Assembly: GCF_015291745.1 (NCBI RefSeq)
Contig: NZ_CP030059.1
Coordinates: 744,001 to 808,000, forward strand
Direction of reading: 5' to 3'
Source: Bradyrhizobium sp. CCBAU 53351
GTDB lineage: Bacteria; Pseudomonadota; Alphaproteobacteria; Rhizobiales; Xanthobacteraceae
Length of the DNA stretch: 64,000 nucleotides
The notes below the pieces were generated by a model. The model made no database searches. It was not told where the DNA came from and saw nothing but the letters and a program-made list of their open reading frames with translations. Shown here one piece after another: positions 26,221 through 35,925 of this stretch. Position 1 is the stretch's first letter; each line of letters begins with the position of its first letter. Both the position numbers and the translations under genes were made by a program.

Positions 26221-27522
26221 ATGACATGGGGAGCAGTCTGCAGGCCACGCGGTTGCCGCTGGCTTGTCATGCCCATCATTTTTGCTGCCGCGGTCGCGGC
26301 ACCTCCAGCATACGCACAGGACGGCAAAACCTCCTCCGGCGATCCGGGGCCGGTCTTTTCCGAGAGCGGCCCCGATGCCGAACTCTATGGCGCGGCTCAG
26401 GGTTACCCGGTCGGCACGCGGGGCGGCGCCCCCCAGATCGACAAGCTGGTCGGGGTCTACAGCCATTTCGACGAGCTATACCGCTCGCGCGCGATCGGTC
26501 GCGCGGCGGCGCCATGGCAATTCAAGCGCGCGACGGAGCCGTCGATTGCCTACAGTTTTGGTAACGAGCGACTGAGCATCGCGGATTACCTCAAGCGCAA
26601 CCCGGCGACGGGACTCCTGATCGCCAGGGACGACACCATCCTGTACGAGCACTATCAATATGCGCGGACCGACCGCGACCGCTTTGTCTCGCAGTCCATG
26701 GCGAAGACGCTGGTTGCCATGCTGGTCGGCATCGCGGTCTCGGAGGGACGGATCAAGTCGATTGACGACCTCGTCTCGACCTACGTCCCCGCGCTTGCAG
26801 GAACGGAATATGGCAACACGTCCATCCGGGCCTTGCTGAACATGTCGTCGGGCGTCGAATTCTCGGAAGTCTACGATGGCAACGACGACATCGCCCGGCT
26901 TGGGCGGGCGCTGTTCGTCGATGAGCCGAAAGACCCCGCGGCAATCGTCGCGCAATTCAACACCCGAAGCGCGCCGCCGGGGACCAAATGGCACTATGCA
27001 AGCGTTGAAACCGAGATCCTTGGCCTGGTCCTGCGCGCCGCCACGGGCACGCCGGTTGCCGACTATCTTCACGACCGGATCTGGGACCCCATCGGCGCAG
27101 AGGCCGATGCGTCGTGGGCGATCGACGGCAGCGGGCAGGAGATTGCCTTTTGCTGCTTCAACGCGACCTTGCGCGATTATGCGCGCCTGGCCCGGTTGCT
27201 CGCACACGACGGCGCCTGGGAAGGCCGCCAATTAATCCCGCGGCAGTGGCTGCTCGATGCCACGACCGTCAGACCAGGCGATGGTCATCTCGCTCCGGGC
27301 GTCGCCACATCCTATTTCGGCTACGGCTATCAGGTGTGGCTCCTGCCGGGCGAGCCGCGCAGATTTGCGCTACTCGGCATCCGCGGTCAGGTCATACTGG
27401 TCGATCCAGCCTCCAAGCTCGTCATGGTGCACACCGCCGTTCGCCAGAAGCCGTCCGAGCCGGGCGCCCTCAGGGAGCCGCTCGCATTGTGGTTCGCCGT
27501 GCTTCAGCAGCTCGGACAATGA
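26221..27522 (+). CDS. Secreted serine hydrolase, class C beta-lactamase/NylB-like family
   Basis: A 433-residue protein with a signal peptide (hydrophobic core 15-28, cleaved near AYAQ). The active-site S-x-x-K is SMAK in FVSQSMAKTLVAMLVG (around residue 160), and the Tyr motif is probably Y-A-S in KWHYASVETEILGLVL. This layout is that of class C beta-lactamase-related esterases, DD-peptidases and 6-aminohexanoate-dimer hydrolases. The substrate is unknown; beta-lactam resistance should not be assumed. It is followed by a TPR gene after 113 bases on the same strand. Confidence 0.85.
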   Translation: MTWGAVCRPRGCRWLVMPIIFAAAVAAPPAYAQDGKTSSGDPGPVFSESGPDAELYGAAQGYPVGTRGGAPQIDKLVGVYSHFDELYRSRAIGRAAAPWQFKRATEPSIAYSFGNERLSIADYLKRNPATGLLIARDDTILYEHYQYARTDRDRFVSQSMAKTLVAMLVGIAVSEGRIKSIDDLVSTYVPALAGTEYGNTSIRALLNMSSGVEFSEVYDGNDDIARLGRALFVDEPKDPAAIVAQFNTRSAPPGTKWHYASVETEILGLVLRAATGTPVADYLHDRIWDPIGAEADASWAIDGSGQEIAFCCFNATLRDYARLARLLAHDGAWEGRQLIPRQWLLDATTVRPGDGHLAPGVATSYFGYGYQVWLLPGEPRRFALLGIRGQVILVDPASKLVMVHTAVRQKPSEPGALREPLALWFAVLQQLGQ

Positions 27523-27635
27523 CGATGTGATTGTTCTCGCGGCTGCGCACAGCTGCCGCCGCCTTGAACCTGTCCGGCTTTTGGGAGCACCAACGGCGTG
27601 TTGGTCCCCTTTTGCCGGGACGAGAGAAAGACGCG

Positions 27636-28598
27636 ATGAAGACCCTGACAGCATCGATCCGCGTTGCAGTCGCCGCGCTGGCTTTGAGCCTGTCGTTCGG
27701 CTCGCCCTCCTACGGCGAGGAGGGCGAGACAGGCGCGCTCACGCGGCAGATGAAGGTGCTTTATCAGGCAGGGAAGTACGCGGAAGCGCTGCCACTGGCC
27801 CAGAAGGCCCTGGCCCTTCACGAGGAGCAGTTCGGCCCGGACGACGCGCGCGTCGCGATGCCGCTGAGCGACCTCGGCACGATCCATCACAATCTCGGCG
27901 AATTCGCCGTTGCCGAGCCGCTGTACAAGCGGGCGCTGGCCATCCGCGAGAAGACGCTAGGCCCGGATCATCCGGAAGTCGCCATGGTGCTGAACAATCT
28001 CGGCGATCTCTATCGCGCGGAAGGGCGCTTCGCGGAAGCGGAGCCGCTCCTGAAGCGATCGATCGCCATCGACGAGAAAGTGCTCGGCGCCAATGACCCC
28101 TTGATCGTGTCGCCATTGTGCAATCTCGGCGCCGTCTACAGCAGCCAGGGCCGATACGATCAGGCCGAGCCGCTGTTCAAGCGGGGCCTCGCCGTGGTGC
28201 GGAAAGCACTCGGCCCCGACGATCCCGAAGCGACGGTGCTGATGAACAATTTGGCAGATACCTACATCCAGCAGCATCGCTATCCCGATGCAGAGCGGCT
28301 TCTGAAGCGGTCCATGGTGGTGGCCGAGAAGGCCTTCGGTCCCGATCATCCCGACGTCGCTCAGGCGCTGAACAATCTCGGTGCACTCTATGCGCGTCAG
28401 GGGCGAAACAGCGAGGCCGAGCGGCTGTTCAAGCGGTCGGTGGCGACTTTCGAGAAAACCTTCGGCTCCAATCATCCGGATCTTGCTGGTGTCCTGGACA
28501 ACCTCGCCGGCATCTACAGGAATCAAGGTCGCACTGCCGATGCTGACCAAGTCCTGAAACGGTCGATGGCCATTCGAGGGAAGACAAGGCCGATCTGA
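27636..28598 (+). CDS. Secreted tetratricopeptide-repeat protein, seven 42-residue repeats
   Basis: A 320-residue protein with a signal peptide (about 1-27). The rest is seven tandem TPR_10/TPR_12 (kinesin-light-chain-type) repeats of exactly 42 residues, with the consensus NNLG-x-x-Y-x-x-x-GR-x-x-EAEPL-x-KR-x-x-AI-x-EK-x-x-GPDHP. There is no effector domain after the last repeat. It closely resembles the TPR half of the CHAT protein at 47039 in this window, so it may be an adaptor or a relative that lacks the protease part. The start ATG 27636 leads directly into the signal peptide. Confidence 0.85.
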   Translation: MKTLTASIRVAVAALALSLSFGSPSYGEEGETGALTRQMKVLYQAGKYAEALPLAQKALALHEEQFGPDDARVAMPLSDLGTIHHNLGEFAVAEPLYKRALAIREKTLGPDHPEVAMVLNNLGDLYRAEGRFAEAEPLLKRSIAIDEKVLGANDPLIVSPLCNLGAVYSSQGRYDQAEPLFKRGLAVVRKALGPDDPEATVLMNNLADTYIQQHRYPDAERLLKRSMVVAEKAFGPDHPDVAQALNNLGALYARQGRNSEAERLFKRSVATFEKTFGSNHPDLAGVLDNLAGIYRNQGRTADADQVLKRSMAIRGKTRPI

Positions 28599-28656
28599 GC
28601 AGGCCAGTCGAGAAGTCCTTTGTGAAATGTTCATCGCGGTTCGCGTTGAGGGGACC

Positions 28657-29187
28657 ATGACGAAGCGTGCAAGACGGCTCCAACTTGCCCTCGCCCTGAT
28701 GTGGCTCGGATTGTCTGCGGCAACGGCGGCCGGCGGCCCCTCGAAGGACATGTGGAGCGGTGCATGGACGTTCGAAATGGACCGCCAGGATCGGCCATGG
28801 CTCGCCTCTTCCGACCCGCGCGGCAAGACCGTGTTCCGCATCGGCTGCGGTTCGCATTTTGAGCTGGATGCGGTCTATCCGGGGAACGCGCCGACAAAGG
28901 ACCACACCGAAGCCTCGATCACGATCGGCAACGGCAAGACGCAGATGGAGTTCGCCGGCTTCGCATACGCGGGCCCTCAGTCCTTCCCGCCGAACACCTC
29001 GATGTTCAACCAGGCGGACCTTGGTCATCCCGGGCTCGCCGACGATCAATGGCGCATGCTGGAAAACCGCGTCCTGGATCTTTTGGGGGCGGGCCAGCCC
29101 CTGAGGGTCGCAGCCGAAGGCAAGAGCTACGTGCTGCCGCCGGTCAAGGTATCGCGCTGGCGCGACCGTTTTCAAAAGATCTGCTGA
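28657..29187 (+). CDS. Secreted hypothetical protein, 176 residues
   Basis: Not recognised. The N-terminus, RRLQLALALMWLGLSAATAAGG, is a signal peptide, and the mature domain (about 150 residues) is polar and rich in beta strands with aromatic residues (WSGAWTFEMDRQDRPWLAS near its start). It has one Cys in FRIGCGS and one at the very C-terminus (FQKIC), which could form a disulfide in the periplasm. An ATG at 28627 in the same frame is less likely because it would place extra residues before the leader. It lies 58 bases after the TPR gene and may be cotranscribed with it. Confidence 0.65.
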   Translation: MTKRARRLQLALALMWLGLSAATAAGGPSKDMWSGAWTFEMDRQDRPWLASSDPRGKTVFRIGCGSHFELDAVYPGNAPTKDHTEASITIGNGKTQMEFAGFAYAGPQSFPPNTSMFNQADLGHPGLADDQWRMLENRVLDLLGAGQPLRVAAEGKSYVLPPVKVSRWRDRFQKIC

Positions 29188-29356
29188 CGCGCTGATTGCG
29201 CGCAGGTGGACGCGTCTCCCGACGATTTTTTTTCGCTCGACCATGTCGGCGCCGACGGGTTTCAATCGTCCTTGGGTGACAAGTCCCGAAAAGTGCCGCC
29301 CATGGCGGCACGCGGGACGTGATGTCGCACCTCGACTGCAGGAATGAACTGGAGCA

Positions 29357-29773
29357 ATGCCCATGAGGATCACCGTTGAAACCAGCGTCGCCGCCCCCAT
29401 CGACCAGGTCTGGCAGGCCTATACGACGCCCGCCGACATCGTGAAGTGGAATGCGGCGTCCGACGACTGGCACACGACCAAGGCGACGGTCGATTTGCGC
29501 GAAGGCGGCGCCTTCTCGTCGCGGATGGAAGCCAAGGACGGCAGCATGGGCTTCGACTTCGCCGGCACCTACACCAAGATCGTCGAGCACAAGCGGATCG
29601 AATACGCTTTCGGCGATCGCAAGGCCGAGGTGGAGTTCGTGCCCGGTCCGAACGGCGTTGTCGTCCGCGTCGCGTTCGATGGCGAAACCACGCACTCGGA
29701 GGAGCAGCAGCGGGGCGGCTGGCAGGCGATCCTCGACAATTTCGCGCGGTACGTCGCGGCGAAGAAAGCGTGA
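29357..29773 (+). CDS. SRPBCC/AHSA1 domain protein
   Basis: A 138-residue protein made of a single START-like fold of the AHSA1 (Aha1 C-terminal-like) type. The start ITVETSVAAPIDQVWQAYT and the end GGWQAILDNFARYV are the typical first strand/helix and last long helix lining the hydrophobic cavity. Such proteins bind lipophilic ligands; the ligand is unknown. GGAG lies 6 bases before the ATG. The gene is separated from its neighbours by about 170 and 210 bases. Confidence 0.85.
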   Translation: MPMRITVETSVAAPIDQVWQAYTTPADIVKWNAASDDWHTTKATVDLREGGAFSSRMEAKDGSMGFDFAGTYTKIVEHKRIEYAFGDRKAEVEFVPGPNGVVVRVAFDGETTHSEEQQRGGWQAILDNFARYVAAKKA

Positions 29774-29981
29774 TCGGTCAGGGATCGGACGTGATCGCTT
29801 GCATCACGCCTTCCGCGATGCTCTCACGGTAGCCCTGTTTTGCCCGACGGAGCAAACCGGCTTCGTAAGCTCCCAAAAAACGCAATGCCGCCAAGGGGGC
29901 GGCTACTGTGCATGGGGTTGTTTTCGCGTTTTTTGTTTGGCCGGGTACTGAGGTCGGGCCGGCGCGTCGCCAGCCCCCGCC

Positions 29982-31793
29982 TCAGCTATCCACCTTCAGC
30001 GCGGCAATGAAAGCTTCCTGCGGGATGTCGACCTTGCCGAACTGCCGCATCTTCTTCTTGCCTTCCTTCTGCTTCTCCAGAAGCTTGCGCTTGCGCGTGA
30101 TGTCGCCGCCGTAGCATTTCGCGGTGACGTCCTTGCGCAGGGCGCGCACCGTCTCGCGCGCGATCACCTTGCCGCCGATCGCCGCCTGGATCGGGATCTG
30201 GAACATGTGCGGCGGAATCAGCTCCTTCATCTTCTCGACCATCGCGCGGCCGCGCCCTTCCGCGCGGGTGCGATGCACGAGCATGGAGAGCGCATCGACC
30301 GGCTCGGCATTGACGAGGATCTGCATCTTGACGAGATCGGCCGGCTTGTAGTCGGTCAGATGATAGTCGAACGAGGCATAGCCCTTGGAGACCGATTTCA
30401 GGCGGTCATAGAAGTCGAACACGACCTCGTTGAGCGGCAGATCGTATTTCACCATGGCGCGGGAGCCGACATAGGTGAGCTCCTTCTGTGAGCCGCGGCG
30501 GTCCTGGCACAGCTTCAACACGCTGCCGAGATATTCGTCGGGCGTCATGATCGTCGCCTCGATCCAGGGCTCCTGGATCTCCTCGATCTTGACCACGTCA
30601 GGCATGTCGACGGGATTGTGGATCTCGAGCTCGGTGCCGTCGGTGAGCTTCATCTTGTAGATGACGCTCGGCGCGGTCGCGATCAAATTGAGGTCGAACT
30701 CGCGCGACAGCCGTTCCTGGATGATCTCGAGGTGCAGAAGTCCGAGGAAGCCGCAGCGGAAGCCGAAGCCGAGTGCGGCGGAGGTCTCCATCTCGAAGGA
30801 GAAGCTGGCGTCGTTGAGCCGCAGCTTGCCCATCGCGGCACGCAGCGTCTCGAAGTCGTCGGCGTCGACCGGGAACAGGCCGCAGAACACCACGGGGATC
30901 GCCGGCTTGAAGCCCGGCAGCATTTCGGTGACCGGCTTCCTGTCGTCGGTGATGGTGTCGCCGACGCGGGTGTCGGCGACTTCCTTGATCGCGGCTGTGA
31001 TGAAGCCGATCTCGCCGGGGCCGAGCTCGTCGACCTGCTGCATCTTCGGCGTGAAGAAGCCGACGCGCTCGACGTCGTAGGCAGCGCCCGTGCCCATCAT
31101 GCGCACGCGGCTGCCCTTCTTCATGACGCCGTCGACGACGCGGATGAGAACGACGACGCCGAGATAGACGTCATACCAGCTGTCGACCAGCAGCGCCTTC
31201 AAGGTCGCGTCGCGGTCGCCCTTCGGCGGCGGCAGGCGGGTGACGATGGCTTCCAGCACGTCTGGGATGCCGAGACCGGTCTTGGCCGAGATCATCACCG
31301 CGTCGGAAGCGTCGATACCGATGACGTCCTCGATCTGCTGCCTGATCTTCTCGGGCTCGGCCGCGGGCAGGTCGACCTTGTTCAGGACCGGGACGATCTC
31401 GTGATTGTTGTCGAGCGCCTGGTAGACGTTGGCGAGCGTCTGCGCCTCGACGCCCTGGCTGGCGTCGACCACCAGCAGGGAACCCTCGCAGGCCGCCAGC
31501 GACCGCGAGACTTCGTAGGCGAAGTCGACATGGCCGGGCGTGTCCATCAGGTTGAAGATGTAGTCCTTGCCGTCCTTGGCGCGGTAGGCGAGGCGCACCG
31601 TCTGCGCCTTGATCGTGATGCCGCGCTCGCGCTCGATGTCCATGGAATCGAGCACCTGCTCCTTGCCCGCCATTTCGCGGTCGGAGAGGCCGCCGGTCAT
31701 CTGGATCAGGCGGTCGGCCAGCGTCGATTTGCCATGGTCGATATGGGCGACGATGGAGAAATTGCGGATGTTCGAAATGGGGACGGTCGTCAT
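29982..31793 (-). CDS. lepA: Elongation factor 4 (back-translocase)
   Basis: A 603-residue ribosome-associated GTPase. G1 is AHIDHGKST at residues 16-24, G3 is DTPGH and G4 is NKVD, followed by EF-G-like domains II, III and V and the LepA-specific C-terminal domain ([19 protein letters not shown] and the basic end [20 protein letters not shown]). The length matches the family. The start ATG 31793 ([12 protein letters not shown]) agrees with known LepA N-termini. It remodels stalled ribosomes under ionic or cold stress. Confidence 0.97.
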   Translation of the reverse strand: MTTVPISNIRNFSIVAHIDHGKSTLADRLIQMTGGLSDREMAGKEQVLDSMDIERERGITIKAQTVRLAYRAKDGKDYIFNLMDTPGHVDFAYEVSRSLAACEGSLLVVDASQGVEAQTLANVYQALDNNHEIVPVLNKVDLPAAEPEKIRQQIEDVIGIDASDAVMISAKTGLGIPDVLEAIVTRLPPPKGDRDATLKALLVDSWYDVYLGVVVLIRVVDGVMKKGSRVRMMGTGAAYDVERVGFFTPKMQQVDELGPGEIGFITAAIKEVADTRVGDTITDDRKPVTEMLPGFKPAIPVVFCGLFPVDADDFETLRAAMGKLRLNDASFSFEMETSAALGFGFRCGFLGLLHLEIIQERLSREFDLNLIATAPSVIYKMKLTDGTELEIHNPVDMPDVVKIEEIQEPWIEATIMTPDEYLGSVLKLCQDRRGSQKELTYVGSRAMVKYDLPLNEVVFDFYDRLKSVSKGYASFDYHLTDYKPADLVKMQILVNAEPVDALSMLVHRTRAEGRGRAMVEKMKELIPPHMFQIPIQAAIGGKVIARETVRALRKDVTAKCYGGDITRKRKLLEKQKEGKKKMRQFGKVDIPQEAFIAALKVDS

Positions 31794-32011
31794 GGGCGCG
31801 GGATACCACTCACATCCCCGTGCGGCAACCATTCACTTGGTCTTCCCGCGTCCGCACGGAGGAGCCTCTGGAGGGGTTTAGCCGCCCGGGCTTGCGGCGG
31901 TCCGGGAAGGGGCGGAGATCGATCCGCCATGCCGCTGCAATCCGGCCTGCAGCCATCGATTTCAGGGGCCGGCTCTGCTAGCTTTCCGGCTTTCTGTCAC
32001 GGAAATGGGCA

Positions 32012-33370
32012 ATGTGTTGGAAGTTTCTTTTCGCCTTGCTGTTTGCAGTGTGTTTTGCCCACCCGGCCGCTGCTGAAAGGCGCGTCGCCCTCGTCATCGG
32101 CAATTCCGCCTACCAGAGCGTGTCACGGCTGGAAAATCCCCGGAACGACGCGGTGCTGGTGGCCGATACGTTGCAGAAGCTCGGCTTCACGCTGGTCGGC
32201 GGCGGTGCCCAGGTCGAGCTGGACAAGCCCAGCTTCGACGCAGCGGTCCAGCGCTTCGGTAACCAGTTGATCGGCGCGGACGTCGCCCTGTTCTATTACG
32301 CTGGCCACGGCATCCAGGTCCGCGGGACCAATTACCTCGTGCCGATTTCCGCCAATCCGACGCGTGAGACCGACGTCGATTTCCAGATGGTCGACGCCGC
32401 ATTGGTGCTTCGGCAGATGGACGGCGCAGGAACCAAGCTGAACATCGTCATTCTCGATGCGTGCAGGAACAATCCGTTTGGCGGACGCGGCCTGCGTGGC
32501 TCCGACAGCGGTCTCGCGCAGATCCGGGCGCCGGAGGGAACGCTGCTCTCCTATGCGACGCAACCCGGCAACGTCGCGCTCGACGGATCCGACGGACACA
32601 GCCCTTACACGCGCGCGCTGGTCGAGACGATGCAGCGTCCGGGCCTCGACGTGCTTCAAACGTTCAATCAGGTGGGACTTCTCGTCAAGCGCGCCACCGG
32701 CAGCAACCAGCAGCCCTGGGTCTCCTCCTCGCCGATCGACGGATCATTTTACTTTTCGGGCACGCCGGCCGGCCAGGTCGCCGCGGTCAACGTGCCGGCG
32801 CCGATCTCAACGCCTCCTGCGAATTCCACGCCGTCCGCGGCTGCGGCCGCTCGAACCCAATCGGATCTTCTGTTTCCGGATTCCGACAGCCGGCTTCTTG
32901 CCGATGGCGATTTGAGGGCGCTGAGCAAGGATGAGCTGCGCCTCGCGCGAAACGAAATCTTTGCGCGGCGAGGCCGCTACTTCAACTCGCCCGATCTGAC
33001 GGCGCGGTTCAGCAGGTTCGCCTGGTACGTGCCCCACACCTGGGATCCGCAGTTGAACGCCGTCGAGAAGGCGAATGTGGCCCTGATCGATCGTTATGAA
33101 TCCGGCGGTCCTGCGCCAGGCGGCTTCATCTTTCCCGATTCGGATCGACGGCTGCTCACGGTCGCAGACCTGCGCGGACTGTCCCAAGACGAGCTCCGTA
33201 TCGCGCGCAACGAGATCTTTGCGCGGCGGGGACGATATTTCGAAGCGGCGGACCTCAAGGCCCGCTTCGAACGTTTCCCGTGGTATTCGCCGAGCACATG
33301 GAATTCAAAACTCAATGCGATCGAGGAAGCGAATGTCGCGCTGCTCGATCAGGCTGGCAAGCGTCGATGA
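32012..33370 (+). CDS. Secreted caspase-like (C14) protein with two YARHG domains
   Basis: A 452-residue protein. The signal peptide is 1-21 (HPAAA-E). Residues 23-250 form a caspase/metacaspase-like p20 domain: RRVALVIGNSAYQ strand, catalytic His99 in FYYAGHG and catalytic Cys151 in LDACRNNPF, both intact. A Pro/Ala linker (about 255-283) follows. Two YARHG domains of about 80 residues come next, at 286-362 and 372-448, each with LARNEIFARRGRYF or IARNEIFARRGRYF. YARHG domains are extracellular modules thought to bind cell-envelope material. Its stop overlaps the ATG of the M15 peptidase gene by 4 bases. Substrate and trigger are unknown. Confidence 0.88.
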   Translation: MCWKFLFALLFAVCFAHPAAAERRVALVIGNSAYQSVSRLENPRNDAVLVADTLQKLGFTLVGGGAQVELDKPSFDAAVQRFGNQLIGADVALFYYAGHGIQVRGTNYLVPISANPTRETDVDFQMVDAALVLRQMDGAGTKLNIVILDACRNNPFGGRGLRGSDSGLAQIRAPEGTLLSYATQPGNVALDGSDGHSPYTRALVETMQRPGLDVLQTFNQVGLLVKRATGSNQQPWVSSSPIDGSFYFSGTPAGQVAAVNVPAPISTPPANSTPSAAAAARTQSDLLFPDSDSRLLADGDLRALSKDELRLARNEIFARRGRYFNSPDLTARFSRFAWYVPHTWDPQLNAVEKANVALIDRYESGGPAPGGFIFPDSDRRLLTVADLRGLSQDELRIARNEIFARRGRYFEAADLKARFERFPWYSPSTWNSKLNAIEEANVALLDQAGKRR

Positions 33371-34137
33371 AGGCTGCGTTTCGAGCGATGCAAATCCTTG
33401 CCGCGCTCGTGGCTGCGTCCGTGCCGGCAGGCGCCCAAACCAGGACCGAGCTTCTCGACCGGCTGGTGCGTGCCTATCCCGACTTCCTCGCCAGTCACGA
33501 CGGCAAGCAGATCCTGTGGCGCGACGGCACTGCGATGCCGGTGGACGATGGCCTTGATGACAAGACGTTCGATCAGCGCCTGCGCGATGCCTCGATCCTG
33601 GACCAGCTCCGATTGCCGTATCCCGTCGGTGCGTCCGGGCCGCCCGCGGTGAACGCCGACCCCGGACGGTTCCGGAACGAACCGTTCTTCACGAAGATGT
33701 ATGGCGACTGCCGCAACGGAGCGGTGCAGCGCAATCTCGTCACCATCACCTGGCTGCCGCGTTCGTGGGGGAAGGCGGTCCGGGTGACGCGGATCAATGG
33801 TGTGGCCGACCGGCTCAAGGAGGTGTCCGCGGAGATCGACCAGCTCGAACCGGAGCTGAAGGCTGCGGCCTATCCGATTGCCGGAGTGCTGTCGTGCCGG
33901 CCGGTCGCGGACACCGGCAAGATGAGCATGCATGGCTATGCCGTCGCGATCGATCTGAACTTGAAATATTCCGACTATTGGCTATGGGCGGGCCGCGGAA
34001 AGTCCATTCCCTACAAGAACAGGATGCCGCGGGAGATCGTCGATATCTTCGAGCGTCACGGCTTCATCTGGGGCGGCAAATGGTATCACTACGACACGAT
34101 GCATTTTGAGTATCGCCCCGAAATGCTGGCGCGGTGA
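33367..34137 (+). CDS. Secreted M15-family peptidase (VanY/D-Ala-D-Ala carboxypeptidase-like)
   Basis: A 256-residue protein with a signal peptide ending near AGAQ (residue 24). The C-terminal half is an M15-type zinc peptidase: His189 and Asp196 in MHGYAVAIDLN and His246 in YDTMHFEYRP are the three metal ligands. Such enzymes trim peptidoglycan stem peptides or cut cross-links. The N-terminal 110 residues are not recognised and may be a substrate or regulatory domain. The gene starts inside the stop of the caspase-like gene (ATGA), so the two products are made together, and both should reach the periplasm. Confidence 0.85.
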   Translation: MKAAFRAMQILAALVAASVPAGAQTRTELLDRLVRAYPDFLASHDGKQILWRDGTAMPVDDGLDDKTFDQRLRDASILDQLRLPYPVGASGPPAVNADPGRFRNEPFFTKMYGDCRNGAVQRNLVTITWLPRSWGKAVRVTRINGVADRLKEVSAEIDQLEPELKAAAYPIAGVLSCRPVADTGKMSMHGYAVAIDLNLKYSDYWLWAGRGKSIPYKNRMPREIVDIFERHGFIWGGKWYHYDTMHFEYRPEMLAR

Positions 34138-34223
34138 TCTCGCATCGTTTTTGCGGGCCGGGCGGTCATGCATTCACGTCAAGCTGATTTCACTCGGGCG
34201 CAAAACGCGCTACGCAGGCGCCC

Positions 34224-35849
34224 ATGTCCACGACGTCGATCTCGTCCGCCCGACCACGCGCGAAAACCCGCCTGAGCTTCGACCGCTTCCGGGCCTGGCT
34301 GGTCGCCTGCGCAATCCGCCCGGAGGCGAGATTGTGGCTGGTGATCCAGCTCGCCATCCTGCATGCGGTGCTCTGGACCTTCATCCTGATCAATCTCAAG
34401 GCCGCGCAGGACGTTCACATGGACGTCGCGGAAGCCTGGGGCTGGGGCCAGAAATTCCTCTGGGGTTACGGCAAGCACCCGCCGCTGTCGGGCTGGGTCG
34501 CCGGCCTCTGGTTCACGGCGTTCCCGGCGACGGATTGGGCGACCTACGCGCTGGCGATGGCGACCGTCGGCCTCGGCATGGTGATCTGCTGGCTGGTGGC
34601 CTTGCGCGTCGTGGATGCGCGGCGCGCGTTCCTGGCCGTGGTGATGGTCGCGCTCTACCCGATCTTCAACTTCAAGGGCTTCAAGTACAATCCGGACCTG
34701 CTGCAGCTCGTCACGCTGCCGCTGCTCGTGCTCGCCTATCTCAACGCGTTCGAGAAGCGCAGCTGGCAATCGGGCCTCTGGCTCGGCCTTGCCGGCGCGC
34801 TGGCGCTGATGACCAAATATTGGGTGCTGACCATGATCGGCGCCATCGGCCTTGCCGCGCTGATCCATCCGGAGCGGATGAAATTCCTCGCCTCGCCGGC
34901 GCCGTGGGTGGCGATCGCGACGATGGTCGCGGCGATGATCCCGCACATCGTCTGGCTGGCGGATGCGCATTTCGTGCCGCTGACCTATGCCGGCGACACC
35001 TATAGTCTCCATGACGACCGTCTTCTGCATCAGCTCGTGGCCGGCTATGCCCTGCATAACATTGCGCTGCTGGCGTTGCCGGTGGCGCTCGCCGCGCTGG
35101 CGATGGCGTGGGTGCCGCCGTGGTTCAACCTGCTGCTGCGCGCGCCCTCGCGCATCGTCACGCGCGCCTGGGCGCGCGGCGCCAATCCGGGCGTCAACCT
35201 TTCGCAGGCGCTGAATGTCTGGATCGTGCAGGTCATCGTTGCGGTCGGCCCGCCGCTCGGTGCACTCGCTTTCAGCATCTACATGAAGACGGATTGGGGC
35301 ATCTCGCTGTTCTTCCTGGTGCCCTTGGCGCTGGTCGCGATTCCGGCGCTGCGGGTGCAGAGCGCAGTGTTGTTCAACATCACCGCGATCTGGCTCGTGC
35401 TCAGCGTCGCGACGCTCGCCGCCTCGCCCTGGATCGCCGCGCGCGAGATGGCGGCCAATGCCGGCAACGCGCAGATTTACGGCGCGCGCTCGGAGCTCGC
35501 GCGCGAATTGACGCAAGCCTGGCACAGCCGCTTCGCCTCGCGCTGGGCCGTCGTTGCCGGCACGATGGAGCAGATTCAGCCGCTGGTCTTCTACAGTCCT
35601 GATCATCCCTCGGCATTGCTGCCGCTGGAGGCCTGGGATTCCGGATTGACCTCGCGCGACGATGCCAAGAAGTACGGTTTCATCGGCGTGTTCGATCCGA
35701 CCGACGGCCGTCTGCCTGCGTTCGAGAAATGGGTGTCGGAGACCGCGCCCAACGCCGAACGCATCGTGATGACGACCCGCCGCTTCACCCACGGCAAAGC
35801 CGGCCCGTCGATGAGCTGGAACATCTACATCGCGCCGCCGGGGAAGTGA
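34224..35849 (+). CDS. GT-C glycosyltransferase, family 39/PMT_2-like
   Basis: A 541-residue inner-membrane protein with about ten or eleven hydrophobic segments. The first periplasmic loop carries the acidic GT-C motif (HMDVAEAWGWGQKF), followed by GKHPPLSGW, typical of PMT_2/ArnT-like enzymes that transfer a sugar from a polyprenyl-phosphate donor. The C-terminal 130 residues are a soluble periplasmic domain. The acceptor is unknown; lipid A, hopanoid or surface glycans are candidates. It precedes, convergently, the ptsH end of the phosphotransfer operon. Confidence 0.87.
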   Translation: MSTTSISSARPRAKTRLSFDRFRAWLVACAIRPEARLWLVIQLAILHAVLWTFILINLKAAQDVHMDVAEAWGWGQKFLWGYGKHPPLSGWVAGLWFTAFPATDWATYALAMATVGLGMVICWLVALRVVDARRAFLAVVMVALYPIFNFKGFKYNPDLLQLVTLPLLVLAYLNAFEKRSWQSGLWLGLAGALALMTKYWVLTMIGAIGLAALIHPERMKFLASPAPWVAIATMVAAMIPHIVWLADAHFVPLTYAGDTYSLHDDRLLHQLVAGYALHNIALLALPVALAALAMAWVPPWFNLLLRAPSRIVTRAWARGANPGVNLSQALNVWIVQVIVAVGPPLGALAFSIYMKTDWGISLFFLVPLALVAIPALRVQSAVLFNITAIWLVLSVATLAASPWIAAREMAANAGNAQIYGARSELARELTQAWHSRFASRWAVVAGTMEQIQPLVFYSPDHPSALLPLEAWDSGLTSRDDAKKYGFIGVFDPTDGRLPAFEKWVSETAPNAERIVMTTRRFTHGKAGPSMSWNIYIAPPGK

Positions 35850-35850
35850 G

Positions 35851-35919
35851 GTTGTCGTCGTTCCGGGGCACGCCAAGCGTGAAAGGGTTCGATGCTGCGC
35901 ATCGCCCCGAAATGACAAC
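35851..35919. repeat. Palindromic intergenic repeat between convergent genes
   Basis: GTTGTCGTCGTTCCGGGGC (35851-35869) pairs with GCCCCGAAATGACAAC (35904-35919), with a second small palindrome in the loop (GATGCTGCGCATC). From memory, this type of element, with TTCCGGGGC and GCCCCGAAATGAC arms, is common between Bradyrhizobium genes. It sits exactly between two convergent stops and could act as a bidirectional terminator. Confidence 0.65.
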
Positions 35920-35925
35920 GGGCAG

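Noticed and set aside
26221..27522. Antibiotic-resistance beta-lactamase
   Set aside because: Only the general S-x-x-K hydrolase fold is supported; the sequence resembles NylB-like esterases more than AmpC.
29887..29903. GCCGCC/GGCGGC hairpin downstream of the SRPBCC gene as a terminator
   Set aside because: Six-base stem, and the T-rich stretch comes more than 25 bases later, so the usual terminator spacing is not met.
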